Assembly: GCF_000576595.1 (NCBI RefSeq)
Contig: NZ_AWSA01000036.1
Coordinates: forward strand, 1-49,033
Direction of reading: 5' to 3'
DNA: 49,033 nt
Origin: Intrasporangium oryzae NRRL B-24470
Lineage (GTDB): Bacteria > Actinomycetota > Actinomycetes > Actinomycetales > Dermatophilaceae
Part shown: positions 43,307 through 49,033 of the stretch, piece after piece
Layout: each line of letters opens with the position of its first letter
Position numbering within the stretch: position 1 is the first letter of the stretch
Translations under genes and position numbers: made by a program
Notes under the pieces: generated by a model
The model's database searches: none
Seen by the model: only the letters and a program-made list of their open reading frames with translations
Told to the model about the DNA's origin: nothing

Positions 43307-43335
43307 GGCGAGCCTGCCAGATGGGCAGGCTCGCC
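43307..43335 (-). terminator. Hairpin between htpX and pepN
   Basis: Perfect 12-bp stem (43307-43318 with 43324-43335), five-base loop. It follows htpX by 38 bases and ends three bases before the pepN ATG. Confidence 0.7.
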
Positions 43336-43373
43336 GCTGCAGAGTGGTCCGCCCGATCCGGCGGGTGCCCGGC

Positions 43374-44246
43374 TCAGCGGTGGAGCGGGCCGCCCGCCAT
43401 CTGCTCGAGCCGCGAGATGCGCTGGTCCATCGGCGGGTGCGTCGAGAGGAAGCGCGAGACGTCCTGGGCGCGGAACGGGCTCGCGATCATCATGTGGCTC
43501 GCGTTGACGATGTCCTGCTGCGGGGCGAGCGGGGCGCGGGCGACGCCGGACTCGAGCTTGCGCAGCGCTGACGCGAGGGCGAGCGGGTCGCCGGTGAGCG
43601 TGGCGCCGTCCTCGTCGGCGTCGTACTCGCGGGTGCGGCTGATCGCCATCTGGATCATCATCGCGGCGAGCGGCGCGAGGAAGCTCATGGCGAGCAGGGC
43701 GATCGGGTTGGGCCGGTCCTCGTCGGAGCCGCCGCCGAACATGCCGGCGAACATGAGCATCTGACCGATCGAGGTGATGACGCCGGCGAGGGCCGCGGCA
43801 ACCGAGCTCGTGAGGATGTCTCGGTTGTAGACGTGCATCAGCTCGTGCCCGAGGACCCCGCGCAGCTCACGCTCGTCGAGGAGCTGGAGGATGCCCTCCG
43901 TGCAGCAGACTGCGGCGTTCCTGGGGTTGCGGCCCGTGGCGAAGGCGTTGGGCGCCTGGGTCGGCGAGATGTAGAGGCGCGGCATCGGCTTGCCGGCTCG
44001 GGTCGAGAGCTCGCGGACGATGCGGTACATCACCGGCGCCTGGGCCTCGGACACCGGGTAGGCGTGCATGGCCCGGATGGCGAGCTTGTCGCTGTTCCAG
44101 TAGCCGAAGAAGGTCATCACGACGCCGAAGAGCGCGAAGACCCAGATGAAGCGGCCGCCGCCGACGAGGGCGCCGACCGCGAGGAGCAGGGCCCAGATGC
44201 CGCCGAAGAGGGCAGCCGTCTTGAGCCCGTTGAAGTGGTTGTGCAT
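43374..44246 (-). CDS. htpX: HtpX-type membrane zinc protease
   Basis: 290 residues, M48 family. Two N-terminal helices ([36 protein letters not shown]), then [20 protein letters not shown] and zinc motif [14 protein letters not shown], further helices and the third ligand Glu in [13 protein letters not shown]. It removes misfolded membrane proteins. ATG 44246 (MHNHFNG). Confidence 0.94.
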   Translation of the reverse strand: MHNHFNGLKTAALFGGIWALLLAVGALVGGGRFIWVFALFGVVMTFFGYWNSDKLAIRAMHAYPVSEAQAPVMYRIVRELSTRAGKPMPRLYISPTQAPNAFATGRNPRNAAVCCTEGILQLLDERELRGVLGHELMHVYNRDILTSSVAAALAGVITSIGQMLMFAGMFGGGSDEDRPNPIALLAMSFLAPLAAMMIQMAISRTREYDADEDGATLTGDPLALASALRKLESGVARAPLAPQQDIVNASHMMIASPFRAQDVSRFLSTHPPMDQRISRLEQMAGGPLHR

Positions 44247-44412
44247 GCCGGTTGAACGAGCAGCGGTGAAGGGGTGTTCCCAGCGGCTTCCCAGCACCCG
44301 CTCTGGACGAAGCGTGGCCCTGGAGCGCCCGGCTGCTGTGGCGCGGGTCCGGCTGGCCTGTGGAGGGGCTGTGACGCGGATCTCGCGGCGACTTCACCTC
44401 ACACCCATTTCA

Positions 44413-44430
44413 ACTACTACAAGTAGTAGT
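44413..44430. promoter_or_regulatory. AT-rich palindrome upstream of the two-TM protein gene
   Basis: ACTACTACAAGTAGTAGT is a perfect 8-2-8 inverted repeat, followed by another AGT unit. It lies 52 bases before the ATG and is strikingly AT-rich for this genome, as expected for an operator or strong promoter. Confidence 0.5.
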
Positions 44431-44482
44431 AGTTTCGAGGTGTTGGGAACACCGACACCCACCTCTGAACAAGGAGAAAGCG

Positions 44483-45088
44483 ATGCGCAAGTCATTCGAC
44501 AAGTTGATCTCCTGGACCGGCCTCATCATGGCGGGGGTCCTTCTCGTGGCGGGCGGATTGCTGATGTGGGCGGCCACCTTCGTCAACAACAACGTCACCG
44601 AGCAGCTCCAGGCCCAGAAGATCACGATGCCCGCCGCGGCGGCGCTGACCACGCAGGACATGAAGGACAACCTGGCGCAGTACTCCGGCCAGCAGATGAC
44701 GACCGGTGACCAGGCCAAGGCCTACGCCGACCACTTCATCCTCGCCCACATGAACGAGGCGAGCGGTGGCAAGTCCTACTCCGAGGTCTCGGGCGCGTAC
44801 CTGAAGCTCGCCGCCGACCCGAACGCGGACCAGGCCCAGGTCGCCAAGCTCGGTGAGCTGCGCCAGACGCTCTTCATGGGCAGCACGCTCCGCGGCCTGC
44901 TCCTCTACGGCTACGCCTTCGCCACCATGGGCAAGATCGCCGGCATCGGCGCCATCGTCGCCTTCGTCGGCGCGGTCATCCTCACCATCCTCGCCGTCGC
45001 CGGTCTCAACCACGCTCGGCACCTGGACGAGGGCACCACGACGCCGGAGGCGACCGCCACCCCGACGCCCGAACCGGTCACGACCTGA
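44483..45088 (+). CDS. Two-TM envelope protein, unknown function
   Basis: 201 residues with a helix at 12-33 (TGLIMAGVLLVAGGLLMWAA) and another at 150-172, an exposed middle domain of about 110 residues, and a Thr/Pro-rich tail. Ribosome site AAGGAG seven bases upstream. Homologs are often mislabelled aromatic ring-opening dioxygenase LigA; no such domain exists here. Codon use is slightly less GC-rich than neighbours. Probably highly expressed or regulated through the palindrome upstream. Confidence 0.7.
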   Translation: MRKSFDKLISWTGLIMAGVLLVAGGLLMWAATFVNNNVTEQLQAQKITMPAAAALTTQDMKDNLAQYSGQQMTTGDQAKAYADHFILAHMNEASGGKSYSEVSGAYLKLAADPNADQAQVAKLGELRQTLFMGSTLRGLLLYGYAFATMGKIAGIGAIVAFVGAVILTILAVAGLNHARHLDEGTTTPEATATPTPEPVTT

Positions 45089-45102
45089 CCGCTCTCACGG
45101 AA

Positions 45103-45133
45103 ACTGGCCACCCGAGTCCCCCGGGTGGCCAGT
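45103..45133 (+). terminator. Terminator of the two-TM protein gene
   Basis: 12-bp stem ACTGGCCACCCG / CGGGTGGCCAGT with a seven-base loop, 14 bases after the stop. Confidence 0.8.
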
Positions 45134-45204
45134 CCCATGTCCGGGGGCGCGTATGCCGCTCAGCCCGGTCCGCGCACAGCCGCCCACCCGCTGTGGTCGG
45201 GTCG

Positions 45205-45674
45205 CGGTCCCGGGCGCCTCAGCACCATAACAAGTCCGCCCCGGCGAAGAAGACCCGGTCCCGGGCGCCTCAGCAGCCCGACACCTCCGCCCCGGCGAAG
45301 AAGATCCGGTCCCGGGCGCCTCAGCACCACAACAACTCCGCCCGGGCGGGGAAGATCCGGTCCCGGGCGCCTCAGCACCCCGACACCTCCGCCCCGGCGA
45401 AGAAGATCCGGTCCCGGGCGCCTCAGCACCCCGACAACTCCGCCCCGGCGGGGGAGATGCGGTCCCGACCCCAGGAACGACCACAACAACTCCGCCCCGG
45501 CGAAGAAGATCCGGTCCCCGCCCCAGGACGACCACAACAAGTCCGCCCGGGCGGGGAAGATCCGGTCCCGGGCGCCTCAGCAGCACAACAACTCCGCCCC
45601 GGCGAAGAAGATCCGGTCCCGACCCCAGGAACGACCACAACAACTCCGCCCGGGCGGGGAAGACCAGGACGACC
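45205..45674. repeat. Tandem array of 51/52-bp units (nine units)
   Basis: Unit starts (TCCGCC) at 45235, 45286, 45337, 45388, 45439, 45491, 45542, 45593 and 45645: spacings 51, 51, 51, 51, 52, 51, 51, 52. Each unit has a GC palindrome core (TCCGCCCGGGCGGGGAAG or TCCGCCCCGGCGAAGAAG), a middle section of two types (GATCCGGTCCCGGGCGCCTC or GATCCGGTCCCGACCCCAGG) and a tail CACAACAAC or CCCGACACC. It fills the convergent gap between the two-TM gene and nuoN. Open frames cross it but are repeat artefacts. Confidence 0.9.
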
Positions 45675-45715
45675 AGCGCGGGTCGCGGGTCGCGGATCGC
45701 CGGGGCGCTGCGGTC

Positions 45716-47266
45716 TCAGCCCAGCAGGCGCAGCAGCAGGTCCGGCTGGATGCTGAGAACGACCAGGACCGCGGCCGCGAGCGCGAGGACGGCCACGATC
45801 GCCGGCCGGTGGCCAGGACCTGCGGTCGCGGCGACCGGCTGGTCGCTCGTCCGGGTCACCGTGACGACGGGCCGGAGCCAGCGCAGGTAGACGGCGACGC
45901 CGAGGACGGCGTTGACCGCGGCGATGACGGCGAGCCAGACCCAGCCCTCGACGACCACGGGACGCAGGGCGACGACCTTGCCGACGAGGCCGATGACGCC
46001 CGGGGGCAGGCCGGCGAGCGACGTCAGCGCGATCGCGAGGGCACCGGCGCGCCACCGGCTGCGGTGCCAGAGTCCCTCGTAGGCCGCGAGGCTGCGCCCA
46101 CTGGCAGCACTCTCTCGCACGGTCAGCGCGACGACGGCGAAGGCGACGAGGGTCGCCACGACGTAGGTGAGCAGGTAGGTCGCCGACGAAGTCGCACCGA
46201 GCGTCGACACGCTGACGAGCGGCATGACGACCCAGCCCGCCTGGGCGACGGTCGACCAGGCGAGCAGCCGGATGACGTCGTCCTGGCGCAGCGCCATGAG
46301 GTTGCCGAGGGTCATGCTGAGGGCCGCGAGGAGCCCGACGGCGACGAGCGCCGGGGCGCCGAGCGCGGCGACGGCCCGGACCACGACGAGCAGGGCCGCC
46401 AGGGCGGCGATCTTCGAGACCGTCGCGAGGAAGGTGGCGACGGCCGTCGACGAGCCGGCATACGCGGTCGGGGTCCACGCGTGGAAGGGGACGAGCGAGA
46501 GCTTGAAGCCGATGCCCGCGAGGATGAGCACGACGGACAGGGAGATGAGCCCCGCCGTCACCGACGAGTAGGTCACCTGGCCGCCACCGGGGCTGACGGC
46601 AGCGTCGGGGGTGAGGAACGGGCTGCCCGTGGCGGTGAACCAGAGCGCGGCCCCCAGCGCGAGCAGGGCGAAGGACACGAGCGAGGTCACGAGAAGCTGG
46701 ACGGCGCCGGCCACAGCGGCTCGGCGGCCGGACAGGGCCACGAGGGCGATGACGGGCAGCGTCGCGAGCTCGAGGGCGATGAGCCACGTCCCGAGGTCGC
46801 GGCTCGCGGCGACGACGACCGTGCCGGAGAGCGCGGTCAGGAGCAGGACGGCCTCGACGGGCGCCTGCGTCGCACCCGGCATGCGCGCCCCGGAGCGGGG
46901 CCAGGCCAGCCCGATGCAGACCAGGGCGGCGAGACCGGCTGCGAGCTGGAGCGTCGAGCCGAGCGCGTCGGCGTGCCAGAAGCACGTGGCGGGGAGCCCC
47001 TGGAGGTCGGGAAGCCGGTCGGTCGTGGCGCCCCCGCCCGGCTGCCCGGTGAGGCAGAGCGTCGCGCCTCCGCCGCCGTTCGAGTCGGCACGGACGAGGG
47101 AGAGGCCGGCGGTGGCGACGACACCGAGCGCGGCCGCCGCGGCGATCCCCCACGGCACCGCGCGCAGGCGCGGGGTGACGAGGTCGACGACGAGAACGAC
47201 GATGACGGCCCCGATCGGGAGGAGCGCGGGCAGCAGGGCGACGACGTCGATCGTGAGGTTCTTCAT
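45716..47266 (-). CDS. nuoN: NADH dehydrogenase I subunit N
   Basis: 516 residues, about 14 helices, antiporter-like proton-pumping subunit of complex I. Seen: GTWLIALELATLPVIALVAL, the helix with GIGFKLSLVPFHAWTPTAY (key Lys and conserved HxWxP), KIAALAALLVV and LAWSTVAQAGWV. ATG overlaps the nuoM stop (ATGA). Last gene of the nuo cluster; the repeat array follows. Confidence 0.93.
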   Translation of the reverse strand: MKNLTIDVVALLPALLPIGAVIVVLVVDLVTPRLRAVPWGIAAAAALGVVATAGLSLVRADSNGGGGATLCLTGQPGGGATTDRLPDLQGLPATCFWHADALGSTLQLAAGLAALVCIGLAWPRSGARMPGATQAPVEAVLLLTALSGTVVVAASRDLGTWLIALELATLPVIALVALSGRRAAVAGAVQLLVTSLVSFALLALGAALWFTATGSPFLTPDAAVSPGGGQVTYSSVTAGLISLSVVLILAGIGFKLSLVPFHAWTPTAYAGSSTAVATFLATVSKIAALAALLVVVRAVAALGAPALVAVGLLAALSMTLGNLMALRQDDVIRLLAWSTVAQAGWVVMPLVSVSTLGATSSATYLLTYVVATLVAFAVVALTVRESAASGRSLAAYEGLWHRSRWRAGALAIALTSLAGLPPGVIGLVGKVVALRPVVVEGWVWLAVIAAVNAVLGVAVYLRWLRPVVTVTRTSDQPVAATAGPGHRPAIVAVLALAAAVLVVLSIQPDLLLRLLG

Positions 47267-48768
47267 CGGAGGACCCCCGAGAGCAAGGCGGCCGCGTCGA
47301 GGTCGGAGACGCGCAGGAGCAGGTGCGGCGCGATCCCGAACGTCACGATCGCGAGGAGGAGCGCGCCCACGACGACCCAGCGGACGCCGTGGGCGTCGCG
47401 CACCGGTGTGGCACCGTCGCCGGCGGCCTGGTCGCTGCCCTCTCCCGCCCAGACGATCCGCGCGACCCGGAGGGCGTAGCCGGCCGCGATGGCGAGGCCG
47501 ACGGCGCCGAGGACGACGCAGCCCCGCATGAGCGCGACCGGGCGGCCCGGCGCCGGGGACCAGGCGGCATACAGGCTGAGGAACTCCCCCCAGAAGCTGA
47601 CGAGCCCGGGCAGGCCGAGCATCGCCCCGAGGCCGACGACGAGCGCGAACCCGTAGCGGGAGGCCGTGTCGCGCAGGGCGAGGCGCGCGATGCGCAGGTC
47701 GGCCGAGCCCCACTGCTCCTTGAGGTCTCCGACGAGGAAGAAGAGCAGCGCCGCGACGATGCCGTGGGCGACGTTGCCGAGGAGGGCCGCCTGCAGCCCC
47801 GTGTGGGTGCCCGAGGCGAGGGCGAGGACCACGAACCCCATGTGGGCGACCGAGCTGTACGCGATGAGCCGCTTGAGGTCGCGCTCCACGAGACAGGCGA
47901 GGCCTCCCCAGAGGATGCCGACGACTCCGAGGACCGCGAGCACCGGGCTCAGGGCTGCGACGCCCTGCGGGACGGAGGCGACTGCGAGGCGGACGATGCC
48001 GTAGGTGCCCATCTTGAGCAGGACCGCCGCGAGCAGGACCGAGCCAGCGGTGGGAGCGATGGTGTGCGCGGACGGCAGCCAGGTGTGGACCGGCCAGATC
48101 GGGACCTTGATCCCGAGCCCGGCGAGGAGCAGTCCGGCGATCGCGATCTCGAGCCCGCGCGAGAGCCCGTCACCGTGCCGCGTCGCCAAGACCGTGAGGT
48201 CGGACGTGCCCTGGTGGTAGACGAGGAAGAGGATGCCGACGAGCATGAGCGTCGAGCCGAGGACCGTGAAGAGGACGAACCGACCGGCTGCGTCGCCGCG
48301 GGTCTCGTCGGCGACGTGGTCGTCGCCGAAGCGGCGGATGAGCACCCACATCGGCACGAGGACGACCTCGAAGGCGATGAAGAAGAGGATCGCGTCGCGG
48401 GCGAGGAACGTCGCCAGGGCGCCGGTCTCCACGAGGAGGATGCAGCCGAGGTACGTCGAGCGGGAACCGCCCGTCGGCTCGGGCCCGGCGAGGGCATGGG
48501 CGACGACGGCGAGCGTCAGCAGCCCGGTGAGCAGGACGAGAGCGGCGGAGATGCCGTCGACCTCGAAGTGCCACCGGATCCCGAGCGAGCGGATCCACGG
48601 GGCGTCGACGACGGGACGGGTGGCGACGACGTAGACGGACAGGACCGCGGCGACGCCGGACGCGACCAGGGCGACCCAGCGCTCGACGGCCGTGGCCGGC
48701 GCGCTCGGCAGGGCGAGGAGCAGCACCGCGGCGAGCAGTGGGACGAGGAGCAGTGCGGTCAGCGCCAC
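47263..48768 (-). CDS. nuoM: NADH dehydrogenase I subunit M
   Basis: 501 residues, about 14 helices. Family segments: FFIAFEVVLVPMWVLI with the key Glu, GLGIKVPIWPVHTWLPSAHT with the key Lys, LLKMGTYGIVRL, and LKRLIAYSSVAHMGFVV. GTG start (VALTALLL) overlaps the end of nuoL. Proton-pumping antiporter-like subunit. Confidence 0.94.
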   Translation of the reverse strand: MALTALLLVPLLAAVLLLALPSAPATAVERWVALVASGVAAVLSVYVVATRPVVDAPWIRSLGIRWHFEVDGISAALVLLTGLLTLAVVAHALAGPEPTGGSRSTYLGCILLVETGALATFLARDAILFFIAFEVVLVPMWVLIRRFGDDHVADETRGDAAGRFVLFTVLGSTLMLVGILFLVYHQGTSDLTVLATRHGDGLSRGLEIAIAGLLLAGLGIKVPIWPVHTWLPSAHTIAPTAGSVLLAAVLLKMGTYGIVRLAVASVPQGVAALSPVLAVLGVVGILWGGLACLVERDLKRLIAYSSVAHMGFVVLALASGTHTGLQAALLGNVAHGIVAALLFFLVGDLKEQWGSADLRIARLALRDTASRYGFALVVGLGAMLGLPGLVSFWGEFLSLYAAWSPAPGRPVALMRGCVVLGAVGLAIAAGYALRVARIVWAGEGSDQAAGDGATPVRDAHGVRWVVVGALLLAIVTFGIAPHLLLRVSDLDAAALLSGVLR

Positions 48769-49033
48769 GCGGTCACCCCCAGGACGGCGACGGCGATGAC
48801 GCCGACGAGGAGTCCGACGAGGGCGAGCGAGGGGACGGCGCGATGGCCGCGCTCCCCTGCCCGCCCGAGGCCGCGGGCGACGACGACCGTCGCCCGCGGG
48901 TAGGCATCGACGACGTCGCGGTCGAGCGCGACGACGAGACGGGCCAGCGCGGTCACGGCCGAGCCGACCGAGGCGTATGCCGTGTCGGCGCCGAACCCGC
49001 GCACCGCGCCCTCGCGCACGCGGCCGGGGACCC
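48759..49033 (-). CDS. nuoL: NADH dehydrogenase I subunit L, C-terminal end (runs off right edge)
   Basis: Only the last about 91 residues: a GFGADTAYAS segment, a helix VTALARLVVALDRDVVDA, and a final helix LALVGLLVGVIAVAVLGVTA. Assigned by position (L-M-N order, overlap with nuoM by ten bases) and hydrophobic C-terminus; the diagnostic part is outside the window. Confidence 0.75.
   Translation of the reverse strand, partial: VPGRVREGAVRGFGADTAYASVGSAVTALARLVVALDRDVVDAYPRATVVVARGLGRAGERGHRAVPSLALVGLLVGVIAVAVLGVTAWR

Noticed and set aside
44483-45088. Aromatic ring-opening dioxygenase LigA
   Set aside because: This is a common database mislabel; the protein has two membrane helices and no dioxygenase motif.
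45095-45643. 182-residue minus-strand gene across the repeat array
   Set aside because: The frame is open only because the 51-bp unit is a multiple of three and GC-rich; it gives a repetitive Gly/Arg/Pro text with no start signal.
45205-45674. CRISPR array
   Set aside because: Units are 51/52 bp with palindromic cores, but the sequences between cores are only two recurring types, not unique spacers, and no cas gene is in the window.

Overview
The window is chromosomal DNA of a high-GC (about 72% by eye) actinobacterium. Codon usage, frequent GTG starts, ATGA/GTGA gene overlaps, TANNNT -10 boxes directly in front of start codons, an IdeR/DtxR regulator, a c-di-AMP riboswitch on a cell-wall hydrolase gene and an XPB helicase all fit. 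A relative of the Intrasporangiaceae (Janibacter, Phycicoccus, Knoellia and kin) is my inference, not proven here. I see no rRNA, tRNA, transposase, integrase, phage gene or CRISPR array; this looks like core chromosome.

Layout. 1-1.7 kb: end of a DUF5691 gene and a SWIM zinc-finger protein (minus). 1.8-10.4 kb: an orphan small ORF, then a respiratory nitrate reductase operon narG-H-J-I-narK on the minus strand with one- to four-base overlaps inside narGHJI. 10.5-13.3 kb: a DsbA-fold protein without its cysteines, a c-di-AMP riboswitch with an NlpC/P60 hydrolase, and IdeR. 13.3-17.8 kb: an MFS transporter, an unknown membrane protein, a 12-codon mini-gene with a near-perfect anti-16S Shine-Dalgarno, pdxH, a small conserved-looking protein and a pentapeptide-repeat protein. 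17.9-25.8 kb: citrate synthase 2, serC, a MarR-MFS-microprotein operon, a purine permease, DUF2530, and a cold-shock protein coupled to DUF3027. 25.9-33 kb: aldose epimerase, helicase-associated protein, HMG-CoA lyase, XPB helicase, TSUP exporter. 33.3-39.9 kb: a PhoP/PhoR-like two-component system, an HtrA-type protease, an unusual zinc-ribbon SDR, a SHOCT membrane protein and a SnoaL-like protein. 40-45 kb: nucleotidyltransferase, aminopeptidase N, HtpX, a two-TM envelope protein. 45.7-49 kb: nuoN, nuoM and the end of nuoL (complex I).

How the genes connect. narK imports nitrate and narGHJI reduces it with quinol electrons; complex I (nuoLMN) feeds the same quinone pool. citA and serC are central carbon and serine/PLP metabolism, with pdxH supplying PLP. 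Several genes deal with envelope stress or wall remodelling (NlpC/P60, HtrA, HtpX, PhoPR-like).

Most interesting signals. (1) The octamer GTATGCCG occurs 39 times on the two strands together, where base composition predicts about one or two; it lies in genes (forcing rare ATA, TAT and GCA codons) and is enriched between genes, sometimes as inverted pairs forming or flanking terminator hairpins, as uptake sequences do in Neisseria and Haemophilus. (2) A tandem array of 51/52-bp units with a GC palindrome core lies downstream of nuoN, and a diverged three-unit copy with the same period lies 12 kb away. (3) A free-standing 12-codon peptide gene has its own promoter, an almost perfect 16S-complementary ribosome site and a terminator.
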